From Gammaproteobacteria bacterium (GTDB taxonomy: Bacteria; Pseudomonadota; Gammaproteobacteria; Steroidobacterales; GCA-2729495): a stretch of DNA of 34,690 nt. The notes beneath the pieces were generated by a model. That model saw only the letters and a list, made by a program, of their open reading frames with translations. It ran no database searches and was not told where the DNA came from. The DNA lies in NCBI GenBank assembly GCA_030066665.1, contig JASJBD010000053.1:1-34690 (forward strand), given 5' to 3'. The position numbers and the translations under genes were made by a program. Shown here piece after piece: positions 7,889 to 15,939 of this stretch (the stretch's first letter is position 1; each line of letters opens with the position of its first letter).

Positions 7889-7972
7889 CTTTGCTCCTCC
7901 CCAAACAGGACGATGTGCGCGGTAGTGTTACGGAATTACGTCGTAATGGAAATCGCTCGAATCGATATAGGG

Positions 7973-8635
7973 CTATCCATTCGCGCCGGCCGGTAACCGA
8001 TCGATCTCCACCAGCACCTCATTGCGGCGCAGAAACGGCGGCGTGTAGGGTCCGTTGTAGAAGGCGTTCTGCACCTCGCCGACAGGCGTGACGGATTTCT
8101 CTTCCAGCGCCTCCAGCAGTGCAGCCCGTTTCTTGGCGTAGTTGCTGTCGGTCCAGCGCCCGGAGAAACGCAATACCGCGGTGAGCTTGCCCGGGACTTC
8201 ACGAATGCTGACCCGCTTGTCCGTGGGCTGTGGCGCGGTCTCCAGCGTGTATTCGCTGGGCAGCATGAAGGCCACGCGCCAGCCCTCGGCCGCTGCCGAC
8301 TGCTCCACGGGTACCGTCATCGCGATCTTCTCGCTGGTGGCGGTCTGCTTCACGGGCACAGTCATGGAAATCTTGGACTGGCCGGCGTTGCCGCCGCTGA
8401 TGTAGCGGAACAGGCGGCGAAAACCTTCATTGCCGGCGTCCTTGTAGTCGCCGGCCCGCTCGATCACCGTTTCCGACACCAGGTACGGTTCATACTGCCG
8501 ATATTCGATGCCGTCGCGTTTATCCACCACGCGGTAGCTGGGTTGTTCCAGGCTCACGAAATTCACTCCTGCATAGACCAGGCCGGCGATTACCGCCGTA
8601 CCCACGATTAGTGCTGTTTTCGATTTTTTCCTCAT
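7973..8635 (-). CDS. SOUL family heme-binding-type protein, membrane anchored
   Basis: The 220-residue protein starts with a basic tip and a single hydrophobic segment (TALIVGTAVIAGLVYAGVNF) that would export or anchor it. The SOUL domain follows: YRVVDKRDGIEYRQYEPYLVSETVIERAGDY, GFRRLFRYISGGN, two IAMTVPV/ISMTVPV repeats, WRVAFMLPSEYTLETAPQPTD and the end GPYTPPFLRRNEVLVEI. SOUL proteins bind heme or tetrapyrroles in some organisms; bacterial members are mostly uncharacterised. A cytochrome c gene next door fits a heme theme but proves nothing. It is transcribed divergently from the CIA30 gene. No clear ribosome-binding site is visible at the ATG. Confidence 0.9.
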   Translation of the reverse strand: MRKKSKTALIVGTAVIAGLVYAGVNFVSLEQPSYRVVDKRDGIEYRQYEPYLVSETVIERAGDYKDAGNEGFRRLFRYISGGNAGQSKISMTVPVKQTATSEKIAMTVPVEQSAAAEGWRVAFMLPSEYTLETAPQPTDKRVSIREVPGKLTAVLRFSGRWTDSNYAKKRAALLEALEEKSVTPVGEVQNAFYNGPYTPPFLRRNEVLVEIDRLPAGANG

Positions 8636-8694
8636 GACGGACTATTCGAGGCGTATGATGAATCCGATGTCAGCGGCTGATGGGGAGGCGTGCC

Positions 8695-9315
8695 ATGACC
8701 CTGCAGCGACGCCGGCTCCTGGCCCTGGCGGGCCTGGCGCCATTCATGAACTGGAGCAACATAATGGCTGCGGAACACAGTGAATCCCGGGACGGGCAGC
8801 CTGCCCGGCGGGTGCTCAGCGATTTCACCGGGGACGAGCCCTACGTGATCGAGAACGCCGGCTGGCGCGGTTTCAGCGACCGTGTAATGGGCGGGGTCTC
8901 CGACGCGCAGCTCGAGCTGAGCAACGTGGGCGGCAAGGCCTGTGCGCGCCTGACCGGCACCGTCACTCGGGAAAGCAACGGCGGTTTCATCCAGATGGCG
9001 ATGTATTTCGGCCAGCGCGAGGCAGAACTGGATGCGTCCGGCTACCAGGGTCTCGAGCTGCTGGTGTACGGCAACAACGAGGACTACAACGTGCACGTGC
9101 GCACGGCCGACTGCGGCTGGTACGACGATTCCTACCGGCACACGTTTTTCGCCCCCGCCGAGTGGCAGCGCGTGCAGATCCCGTGGAGCGAGTTCGAAGC
9201 GAACCGAGTGAAAGAACCGCTCGATACCAGCCGGCTCACGCGTATTGCCATACTCGGCTGGATGCGCGAGTTTCAGGCCGATATCTCCCTCGCCGAGATC
9301 GCGCTTTACGCCTGA
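8695..9315 (+). CDS. CIA30 family protein (complex I intermediate-associated 30-like)
   Basis: The 206-residue protein matches the CIA30 fold: LSDFTGDEPYVIENAGWRGFSDRVMGGVSDAQLEL, then GTVTRESNGGFIQM, YQGLELLVYGNNEDYNVHVRT, WQRVQIPWSEFEAN and IAILGWMREFQADISLAEIALY. These are jelly-roll proteins; eukaryotic ones assist complex I assembly, while the bacterial role is unsettled. The N-terminus has RRR followed by a hydrophobic stretch (LLALAGLAPFM), a plausible Tat signal. An ATG at 8680 is in frame, but GGGGAGG (8682-8688) sits six bases before the ATG at 8695, so the latter is the likely start. Confidence 0.88.
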   Translation: MTLQRRRLLALAGLAPFMNWSNIMAAEHSESRDGQPARRVLSDFTGDEPYVIENAGWRGFSDRVMGGVSDAQLELSNVGGKACARLTGTVTRESNGGFIQMAMYFGQREAELDASGYQGLELLVYGNNEDYNVHVRTADCGWYDDSYRHTFFAPAEWQRVQIPWSEFEANRVKEPLDTSRLTRIAILGWMREFQADISLAEIALYA

Positions 9316-9338
9316 CTAAAGGGAGGAGACGGGGCGGG

Positions 9339-9821
9339 TCAGTCCGCCGGTGCAGCAAAGAACGCTTCGAGGTCCTTCAGCAGAGCCCTGAGCTCGCGCG
9401 ATCGTTCCTTGCCCAGGTGTGCCTGCATTTGCGCTTCGATATCACCGACCTTGCGGTCGAAGCGGCGCGCGGCGGTCTTGCCGGCGGGCGTGAGATACAG
9501 CGCATGCGCGCGGCGGTCGGTCTCACTGCGGCGGCGCTCGATCCAGCCCTTTTTCTCGAAGGCATCGAGAATCGGCACGATGGTGGACGGGTCCCGCTGG
9601 ATCGCCTCCGCCAGGGCCTTTTGCGTGAGCCCGGGGTTTCGCTGGATCAGCGACAGGCTGGTGTAGAAGCCCGGCTTCATGTCCTTGTCCATGGACTTGT
9701 AGAAGTACTTGTAGGCGCCATTGTGGGCCCGGATCAGCGCGATGCCGAGCATCTGGTCCAGCTCGCCGCGCTCCAGGGCGTCGTCCGGGCGGGGTGCCAC
9801 GGTGTTTGCATTTGCTGCCAT
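9339..9821 (-). CDS. MarR-family regulator of the hydroxycinnamate genes
   Basis: The 160-residue protein has the MarR winged helix: GFYTSLSLIQRNPGLTQKALAEAIQRDPSTIVPILDAFEKKGWIERRRSETDRRAHALYLTPAGK, flanked by dimerisation helices. It is transcribed away from the hydratase/lyase and ligase genes, the arrangement seen for FerC/HcaR-type repressors that are released by hydroxycinnamoyl-CoA thioesters. That functional link is inference from context. A longer frame starting at 9848 would run into the palindrome at 9841-9866, so the ATG at 9821 (MAANANT) is preferred. Confidence 0.87.
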   Translation of the reverse strand: MAANANTVAPRPDDALERGELDQMLGIALIRAHNGAYKYFYKSMDKDMKPGFYTSLSLIQRNPGLTQKALAEAIQRDPSTIVPILDAFEKKGWIERRRSETDRRAHALYLTPAGKTAARRFDRKVGDIEAQMQAHLGKERSRELRALLKDLEAFFAAPAD

Positions 9822-9840
9822 GCGCGTATTATTGCACACT

Positions 9841-9866
9841 CCAATCATTTAGGCTAGGATAATTGG
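9841..9866. promoter_or_regulatory. 26-base palindrome, probable MarR operator
   Basis: CCAATCAT at the left end is mirrored by ATAATTGG at the right end (7 of 8 paired positions), with TAG/CTA symmetry inside. It lies between the divergent regulator and hydratase/lyase genes and overlaps a plausible plus-strand -10 region (TAGGAT). MarR dimers bind AT-rich palindromes of this kind, so repression of both directions is likely. Confidence 0.7.
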
Positions 9867-9898
9867 ACGCCAAAGTATTAGACCCGGAGCACGAGGCC

Positions 9899-10720
9899 AT
9901 GAGCAGCTACGAGAACATCATCCTGGAGATCGACGGCGAGGCCGCCACGATCACGCTGAACCGGCCGGACAAGAAGAACGCCATGAGCCCGGCGCTGCAC
10001 GAGGAAATGACCTACGCGCTGCGCGAAGTGCGGGATGCGAAGGTGAAAGTGCTGACGCTGACCGGCGCCGGCGATGCGTTCATCGGCGGCATGGACCTGG
10101 AGAAGTGTTTCTTCGATCCGTTTGATGATCCGGACAAGTTCCGCGAAGGCACCGAGTGGTCGTTCGAATGGATGCGCGACATAAAGGCCTTTCCGGCAGT
10201 GACCATTGCCAAGGTCAACGGCTGGTGCTTTGGCGGCGGCATGTTGGTAGTGGGTCTCTGCGACATTGCGATCTGCGCGGAGGAGTCGACCTGGGGTTTA
10301 TCGGAAGTAAATTTCGGCATCTTTCCCGGCGGCGGTACCACCTGGACCATTGCGCACAACATGGCCTTTCGCAAACAGGCGCTGTACTACGCGCTGACGG
10401 CGGATACCTTCGACGGCAACAAGGCGGTGGAACTCGGCTGGGCTTCGAAGGCCGTGCCGCTGGCGGAACTCGACGCAACCGTTGACAAGATCGTGGCCGG
10501 ACTGCTCACCAAAAACCGCGTTGTGCTGGAGAAGACCAAAGAGGTTTATGAACGCGCGCTGGACCTGAGTTTCCCCGATTCGATCGATTACGAGATCGCC
10601 AAGTTGTGGGAGCTGTCGCGGCTGACCAATAACGAGTGGATTCGGGTGGCGCTGGATTCCTTCAAGAAGCGCGAATTCAAGCCGGGCCTGGAGAACTACG
10701 ACCTGCCGCCCGGGGCCTGA
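9899..10720 (+). CDS. hydroxycinnamoyl-CoA hydratase-lyase (feruloyl-CoA hydratase/lyase)
   Basis: The 273-residue crotonase-fold enzyme strongly resembles Pseudomonas hydroxycinnamoyl-CoA hydratase-lyase, which turns feruloyl- or coumaroyl-CoA into the matching benzaldehyde and acetyl-CoA. Matching landmarks are ITLNRPDKKNAMSPALHEEM, LTGAGDAFIGGMDL (oxyanion hole), TIAKVNGWCFGGGM, the catalytic-Glu motif WGLSEVNFGIFPGG and the C-terminal KKREFKPGLENYD. The ATG at 9899 has GGAGCACGAGG upstream; a TTG at 9863 is also in frame but falls at the edge of the operator palindrome. The acyl-CoA ligase starts 16 bases downstream. No vanillin dehydrogenase is visible in the window. Substrate choice (ferulate, coumarate or caffeate) is not determined. 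Confidence 0.87.
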   Translation: MSSYENIILEIDGEAATITLNRPDKKNAMSPALHEEMTYALREVRDAKVKVLTLTGAGDAFIGGMDLEKCFFDPFDDPDKFREGTEWSFEWMRDIKAFPAVTIAKVNGWCFGGGMLVVGLCDIAICAEESTWGLSEVNFGIFPGGGTTWTIAHNMAFRKQALYYALTADTFDGNKAVELGWASKAVPLAELDATVDKIVAGLLTKNRVVLEKTKEVYERALDLSFPDSIDYEIAKLWELSRLTNNEWIRVALDSFKKREFKPGLENYDLPPGA

Positions 10721-10736
10721 GCCCGCGGAGTCAGTC

Positions 10737-12305
10737 ATGGGCAGCGACGACCTGACCCTGCGCGACCTGCTGCACCGCGCGGCGGAGCACTATCCCGGCC
10801 GGGAGGCTGTGGCGGACGCACGGTTCCGCTATACCTACCAGGAATTGCTGGCGGCCGTGCGGCGCATGGCGAAACTGCTGCACACCCGCGGTGTGCGGCA
10901 GGGCGATCGCATGGTGCTGTTAATGCCGCCGAGCACCAGCCACGTGATCGCATTCTTCGGCGCGGTGGAACTCGGCGCCATTCCGTGTTCGTTACATGTC
11001 CGCGAGTCTGACGACACACTGGCGAAACTGGTTGAACGGCTGGCGCCACGCGTCCTGGTGTACGACGGGTTTTACACAGAGAAAGCGGCCTTGCTGCGCG
11101 AGCGCGTGCCGCTGGTCACGGCCGGGATCCTGGCGGTCACGGAACAGACGCCGGACGACGCGGTTACCGCGACCCGTGATGCGGTGGTTCCGACAGAACT
11201 CGCCGAGCATGAGCTGGATTTCGAACCCATGCCGGTGGCGGTAGACGACACCGCGGTGATTGCGTTGTCGTCCGGTACCACCAGCCTGCCGAAAGGCATG
11301 ATGCACACCCATCGCACGCTGGTGGCGAGCGCGCGAAACGGCGCGCACTACATGGATGTGACTGAGCGGACCTGTGCCATCAGCCCGTTCGCGACCGCGT
11401 TCATCGGCTGGTACAACATGTACCTGCCGTTCCTGTTTGGCGCGGCCAAGATCGTGTTCGTCGCGCAGTGGGAACCGCGGCGGGTGTTGCAGGCCATCCA
11501 GGACGAGCAGGTCACCGTCAGCTTCCTGGTGCCGACGATGTGGCGCATGTTGCTGCAGCAGCCGCTGGCGGAATTCGAGCTGGGGTCCTTACAGTGCGTC
11601 GGCTTTGCCGGCGAGCCGATGGATCCGACCACGCTGGCGCGCATTCGCCAGACCTTTTGTCCCGCGATGATCAACACCTACGGCACCACCGAAACGGGTT
11701 CCTGGGGCGGCTGCACGGTGCTGTTGCCGGACGACTTCGAACATGGCCGGGGCGAGGGCAGCGTCGGCAGGGCGGCAGACGGCGTGGAAGTGCGGATCGT
11801 GGCTCCGGACGGCACGGTGGGCGACGTGCTGCCGGCCGGCGAAGAAGGTGAGGTGGTCATCAGCGGGCCGTCGGTGGCGCGGCAGATCTGGGAGCAGCCG
11901 GACCTGGCTCGCAAAGTGTTCGTCGGCCGCTGGTGGCGCTCACGCGATCTCGGCCTGCTGGATGCAGACGGTTATTTGTACCTGCGCGGGCGCATCGACG
12001 ACATGATCATTTCCGGCGGCATCAACGTGCAGCCGGGCGAGGTGGAAGACGTCATCCGCGCGCACCCGGCCGTGGCCGAGTGTGTCGTGATCGGTCTGCC
12101 GAGTGAGCAATGGGGCCAGCAGATCACCGCGTACGTGATTCCGAAAGCGGATGTCACCGCCGACGAACTTGCCGCGCATGTCGACGACAGCGCGCTATCG
12201 AAATACAAAAAACCGCGTGAATACCGGTTTGTCGATGACATTCCGCGCGGTAACACCGGCAAGGTTGCGCGGCGCCTGTTGCGCGAGCAGGTGCTGGGCG
12301 ACTAG
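10737..12305 (+). CDS. AMP-forming acyl-CoA ligase, probably hydroxycinnamate/feruloyl-CoA ligase
   Basis: The 522-residue protein is a class I adenylate-forming enzyme. The P-loop reads LSSGTTSLPKGMMHTHRT, the adenine motif YGTTETGSWGG, the hinge region YLYLRGRIDDMIISGGINVQPGEVED, and the catalytic Lys lies in IPRGNTGKVARR. It converts an aromatic or other carboxylic acid plus ATP and CoA to the CoA thioester. Placement directly after the hydratase-lyase and across from a MarR regulator makes 4-hydroxycinnamates the best substrate guess. A benzoate- or cyclohexanecarboxylate-type ligase cannot be excluded from sequence. GCGGAG precedes the ATG. Its TAG overlaps the convergent amidohydrolase stop in a shared CTAG (12302-12305). 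Confidence 0.85.
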   Translation: MGSDDLTLRDLLHRAAEHYPGREAVADARFRYTYQELLAAVRRMAKLLHTRGVRQGDRMVLLMPPSTSHVIAFFGAVELGAIPCSLHVRESDDTLAKLVERLAPRVLVYDGFYTEKAALLRERVPLVTAGILAVTEQTPDDAVTATRDAVVPTELAEHELDFEPMPVAVDDTAVIALSSGTTSLPKGMMHTHRTLVASARNGAHYMDVTERTCAISPFATAFIGWYNMYLPFLFGAAKIVFVAQWEPRRVLQAIQDEQVTVSFLVPTMWRMLLQQPLAEFELGSLQCVGFAGEPMDPTTLARIRQTFCPAMINTYGTTETGSWGGCTVLLPDDFEHGRGEGSVGRAADGVEVRIVAPDGTVGDVLPAGEEGEVVISGPSVARQIWEQPDLARKVFVGRWWRSRDLGLLDADGYLYLRGRIDDMIISGGINVQPGEVEDVIRAHPAVAECVVIGLPSEQWGQQITAYVIPKADVTADELAAHVDDSALSKYKKPREYRFVDDIPRGNTGKVARRLLREQVLGD

Positions 12306-13591
12306 CGTTTATAGACCTCGCCGTCTTTCATCACGAACGCGACGTTTTCCAGTAACGCGATGTCGTTGAGCGGATCGCCGCGGACCGCGACGAGGTCCGC
12401 CAGCTTGCCGGCCTCAATCGTGCCGAGTTCGTCTGCCATCTCCAACAGTTTCGCGGCTTCGATGGTGGCACTCTGAATGACCGCGAGCGGCGGCATGCCG
12501 GCGCCAACCATATAGGCGAATTCCCGGCCGTTCAGGCCGTGCGGGAACACGCCGGCGTCCGTACCGAACACGATCCAGACGCCGGATTCGTAGGCCATGC
12601 GCACTGTCTGGTCGATTTGCGACCCGACATCAGTGACTTTCTCGCGCACTTCTGCGGGCATCGCGTCTGCGTCGCTATCCGGCGCTGCCAGCCACTTCAT
12701 GGCCGTCATGGTCGGAACGAACGCAGTGCCGCGGTCTTTCATCAACTTCGCCGTGGCCTTGTCCATGAAGGTGCCGTGTTCAATGGAACGCACGCCGGCG
12801 CGCACCGACCGCTGGATACCCGCCACGGTGTGCGCGTGGGCCGCGACCTTCATGCCGTAGTCAGCGGCCGTAATCACAATCGCGTCGAGTTCGTCCTGCT
12901 GCCATTGCACGCCGAGACTGCCGCGGCCCGGGTTGATGGCGCCGCCGGTGACGTTCAGCTTGATCCAGTCGGCGCCGTCCTTGAAGCGCTGTCGCACGGC
13001 CTGCCGTGCGCTGATCGGCCCGTTGATCACGCCTTCGACGAAACCGGGTTCACCCATCAGTTCCCGGCGCAAGCCGTTGGTGGGGTCGGCCAGGCCGCCG
13101 GTAGTCGCGAGTCCCTTGCCGGCGGTGAACACGCGCGGGCCTTTCACATAGCCATTCTCAATCGCATCGCGCAGCGCGATGGTCAGGTTGTAGTCCTGGT
13201 CACCCAGTTCCCGCACCGTGGTGAAGCCGGCCATGAGCGTCTGCTCGGCATAGCTGACGGACCGGAACGCGTAGTCGGCGGAGTCCATGACGAACTTTTC
13301 CATGAAGAAGGTCGGCGAGATAACCGTGCTGAGATGCACGTGTGTGTCGATCAGTCCCGGCAGCAGCGTGTGCTCGCGCAGGTCGATCACGGTCTGGCCG
13401 TTCTTCGGCTCGATATAGCCTTCGGTGACCGACGCAATGCGGTCGCCATCGGTGGTCACGGAGACCTCGTCGATGACTTTGCCGGCGGCAACGTCGATCA
13501 GCCGCCCGCCGTGAATTAGCAATTGCTCGGCATGGATCGGCAGCGCGGCAACAAGTAGCGTGATGAGAAGGCCGGTTCTTGATGCGGACAT
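12302..13591 (-). CDS. exported metal-dependent amidohydrolase
   Basis: The 429-residue protein has a signal peptide (MSASRTGLLITLLVAALPIHA) and an amidohydrolase-superfamily barrel: metal motif LPGLIDTHVHL, a Lys in GADWIKLNVTGGA that may be carboxylated, HAHT, SIEHGTFMD and the closing Asp in FGTDAGVFPHG. The C-terminal AGKLADLVAVRGDPLNDIALL is the usual beta-sandwich end. Relatives include Xaa-Pro dipeptidases and imidazolonepropionase-like hydrolases; the substrate here is unknown. A GTG at 13615 is in frame, but the ATG at 13591 is preceded by GAGGAAAAG and directly starts a good signal peptide. Confidence 0.88.
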   Translation of the reverse strand: MSASRTGLLITLLVAALPIHAEQLLIHGGRLIDVAAGKVIDEVSVTTDGDRIASVTEGYIEPKNGQTVIDLREHTLLPGLIDTHVHLSTVISPTFFMEKFVMDSADYAFRSVSYAEQTLMAGFTTVRELGDQDYNLTIALRDAIENGYVKGPRVFTAGKGLATTGGLADPTNGLRRELMGEPGFVEGVINGPISARQAVRQRFKDGADWIKLNVTGGAINPGRGSLGVQWQQDELDAIVITAADYGMKVAAHAHTVAGIQRSVRAGVRSIEHGTFMDKATAKLMKDRGTAFVPTMTAMKWLAAPDSDADAMPAEVREKVTDVGSQIDQTVRMAYESGVWIVFGTDAGVFPHGLNGREFAYMVGAGMPPLAVIQSATIEAAKLLEMADELGTIEAGKLADLVAVRGDPLNDIALLENVAFVMKDGEVYKR

Positions 13592-13604
13592 GGTTCTTTT
13601 CCTC

Positions 13605-13657
13605 GCATTTCGCACGCAGGCGCACCGTGCCTGGTGGACTCACCGATGTTAGCCTAA
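13605..13657. repeat. copy 2 of the 53-base divergent-promoter segment
   Basis: This is the partner of 5094-5146 (40 of 53 identical, no gaps). It separates the amidohydrolase from the Fpg-family glycosylase. TAGCCT (13650-13655) may be the -10 of the glycosylase, leaving a leader of about 18 bases that includes AGGAG before the GTG start. Confidence 0.55.
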
Positions 13658-13678
13658 CCGCCGGTCAGGAGCTCCCGG

Positions 13679-14566
13679 GTGCCTGAACTACCCGACATCA
13701 CGGTCTATATCGACGCGCTCGAACAGCGTGTGCTCGATAGTCACTTCCGCGGCGCGGAGCTGCGCAGCCCGTTCCTGTTGCGCACCGTCGAGCCGACGCT
13801 CGACAGTCTTGTCGGGCAGCGGGTGACCGCGCTGCGCCGGCTCGCGAAGCGCATTGCGATTGGCTTCGAGCACGGCCCGTGGCTGGTACTGCACCTGATG
13901 ATTGCCGGACGGCTGCACTGGTATCCGGCGGACGCCAAACCGCGAAAGACCAAACAGACCGCGGCGCTGTTCCAGTTTGACACCGGCACGCTGACGCTGA
14001 CCGAGGCGGGCACAAAAAAGCGCGCATCGCTGATGGTTGTTGCCGATGACGCAGCCCTGGCTGCGTGTATGCCACCGGGCCTGGAACCGTTGCACTGCAC
14101 GCCGGACGAATTCGGCGCGGCCCTGCGCGCGGAGAATCACACGCTGAAGCGCTCGCTCACCGACCAGCGCATCATCGCCGGCATCGGCAATGCGTATTCC
14201 GATGAAATCCTGCACCGCGCGCGCCTGGCGCCGCTGACCATGAGCCAGAAACTCGCCGACGACGAAATCGCGCGGCTGCACGCGGCGATGCAGGTGGTGC
14301 TGGCCGAGTGGACCGAGCGACTCGGCGGCGACCGCGACGGCGACTTCCCCGAAACGGTGACCGCCTTTCGCGACGGTATGGCGGTGCACGGTCGCTACGG
14401 TGAACCCTGCCCCGACTGTGGCGCGCCGGTACAACGCATTCGCTATGCCAGCAACGAAACCAATTACTGCGCCGCCTGCCAGAACGATGGCCGCATTTAC
14501 GCCGACCGCGCGCTGTCACGCTTGTTGAAGAAGGACTTCCCGCGGCGACTGGAAGACCTGGAGTGA
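13679..14566 (+). CDS. Fpg/Nei-family DNA glycosylase with atypical zinc finger
   Basis: The 295-residue protein starts with GTG and PELPDI, so after Met removal Pro and Glu form the catalytic N-terminus. Lys57 (RRLAKR) occupies the conserved phosphate/AP-site position, and LKRSLTDQRIIAGIGNAYSDEIL is the helix-two-turn-helix. A Cys4 zinc finger is present (C244, C247, C264, C267). These enzymes excise oxidised bases and cut the abasic site. Two oddities stand out. The finger's usual G-R-[ST]-T before the third Cys reads S-N-E-T, replacing the near-invariant DNA-contacting Arg with Asn259. About 28 residues also follow the finger, where Fpg normally ends. It is therefore a divergent subfamily, and its lesion specificity is uncertain. 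AGGAG lies upstream of the GTG. Confidence 0.87.
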   Translation: MPELPDITVYIDALEQRVLDSHFRGAELRSPFLLRTVEPTLDSLVGQRVTALRRLAKRIAIGFEHGPWLVLHLMIAGRLHWYPADAKPRKTKQTAALFQFDTGTLTLTEAGTKKRASLMVVADDAALAACMPPGLEPLHCTPDEFGAALRAENHTLKRSLTDQRIIAGIGNAYSDEILHRARLAPLTMSQKLADDEIARLHAAMQVVLAEWTERLGGDRDGDFPETVTAFRDGMAVHGRYGEPCPDCGAPVQRIRYASNETNYCAACQNDGRIYADRALSRLLKKDFPRRLEDLE

Positions 14567-14611
14567 CACGTCGCTTATAGTTGGGGCGTCGGCGGCCATC
14601 GGACAATCAAG

Positions 14612-15673
14612 ATGAAGAAGCTCCTGGGCATCGTTCTGGTATTCCTGGTGGCGCCTGCCTTCGCCGGACAATCCCTGAAGAAGGGCTTCTACTCGCATGA
14701 GCCGGCAGGCGTCGGCATCAGCATCAGCAATGCGAATTCCGGGCCGGTTTGTGCGGACGTCGACGGTCGGTCAACTGTCTGCGGCGCGGAAAACCGGATC
14801 GTGGTGACCGGGCAAGAAAACTGCACCGGTACGGAGGGCAACCAGTATCCCTGCACTCGCTACGGTTACCGGTACGACTACCAGGGTGCCGCGCCAGGCA
14901 CGGCCATTCAATGCAAGTCCACGCGCAAGGATGCGTTCCAGTCGCGCAGCATGGAGTACACGCTGGACCTGGACACCGCGACTGGCAGCATCTTTTACCC
15001 GTCGTGGATTCCCTACTCGCCGGTCGACCGGCGCGTGTTGCTCAGCGAAGTGCATGAATGTTCCTACCAGGGTGCATTGTTGACGACGATCGAATTCATC
15101 GTGTCCTACGAACCGGGGACCAGTCCGGCGCCGGCGGCAGCCCCGGCGGGTGGCCCGGCTCCCGGCATCGACGAGCCGTATTTCGGCGCGATTCCGAATG
15201 CCTGCAGTTATCTCACAGAAGGCGCGGCGCTGCGGATAGTGCGAACTGAACGGGTGCAGGAGGGCCAGGCCAACGAGCACATCGATAATCTGTGGAGCCA
15301 GTGCACGTTTTCGGGCATCAACCCGGCGTCACGAAACGTAGGCTATGTCTTCAAGTTCATGTTGTATGAAATGTTTGACGTCGCCACGCTGGAGCCGATG
15401 CAGCTGACCTTCAATGCCAGTTTTTCCGCAGGCGGCCAGGAGCCGACGCAGCGGATCGATGACCTGGGCAAGGCGTCATTCGTGTTCGACAATCGCGGCC
15501 GCACCACGCTGATGGTGATCACCGGTATTCAGGGACCGCCGGATGGCGCCAACCGACCGCGCGAGTTCATCGCCTACTACTACCTCCAGGATCCCGATCG
15601 CCCGCACGCCCGGCGGCTAGAGCTATTGCGACCCATTGCCGAAGAGCATTTGCAGCAGTGGCTCGGTCAGTGA
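14612..15673 (+). CDS. secreted hypothetical protein, two halves joined by a Pro/Ala linker
   Basis: The 353-residue protein has a clear signal peptide (MKKLLGIVLVFLVAPAFA). Residues 20-170 form a Cys-containing domain (SNANSGPVCADVDGRSTVCG, NQYPCTRYGYRYDYQG). A Pro/Ala/Gly linker at about 172-186 follows (SPAPAAAPAGGPAPG), then a second domain starting NACSYLTEGAALRIVRTERVQ with CTFSGI. I recognise no family. It may be periplasmic or lipid-free secreted. A possible -10 (TATAGT) lies near 14577-14582. No strong ribosome site precedes the ATG. Pro/Ala linkers between compact exported domains recur in the proteins at 24325-27718. Confidence 0.75.
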   Translation: MKKLLGIVLVFLVAPAFAGQSLKKGFYSHEPAGVGISISNANSGPVCADVDGRSTVCGAENRIVVTGQENCTGTEGNQYPCTRYGYRYDYQGAAPGTAIQCKSTRKDAFQSRSMEYTLDLDTATGSIFYPSWIPYSPVDRRVLLSEVHECSYQGALLTTIEFIVSYEPGTSPAPAAAPAGGPAPGIDEPYFGAIPNACSYLTEGAALRIVRTERVQEGQANEHIDNLWSQCTFSGINPASRNVGYVFKFMLYEMFDVATLEPMQLTFNASFSAGGQEPTQRIDDLGKASFVFDNRGRTTLMVITGIQGPPDGANRPREFIAYYYLQDPDRPHARRLELLRPIAEEHLQQWLGQ

Positions 15674-15824
15674 CGACGCGTACGCGGTGACATAATAGTC
15701 ATAGCGGTCGACGAGGTCTTCCCGGGCATCGGGGCACGCCCCTGTCAGCCGTGTCGCGCGAAACTGCGCTGGCACAAGGCCGCCCGCCTGAACGCGACGT
15801 TAAGTTAACGCCAGCCTGTCGCTT

Positions 15825-15859
15825 TTGGGGCACCGTTTCTGGGGCCCCAATTTTTGGGG
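15825..15859 (+). terminator. tandem mutually exclusive hairpins with a T run
   Basis: TTGGGGC (15825-15831) pairs with GCCCCAA (15844-15850), giving a 7-bp stem directly followed by TTTTT (15851-15855), a typical Rho-independent terminator. The same CCCCAA (15845-15850) can instead pair with TTGGGG (15854-15859). It could end transcription from the secreted-protein gene, or attenuate transcription into the VPxPA-tail gene. Confidence 0.45.
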
Positions 15860-15939
15860 ACCCTTTGTTGCAGAGTGGTGTTGCGCGTGCCTGCGCTATA
15901 TTGGGATGCATATCGAGCATCAAATAAGAGAACAAGAAG

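Noticed and set aside
9339..9848. MarR regulator start at 9848
   Set aside because: It would place the start codon within the 26-base operator palindrome; the ATG at 9821 begins the normal family N-terminus.
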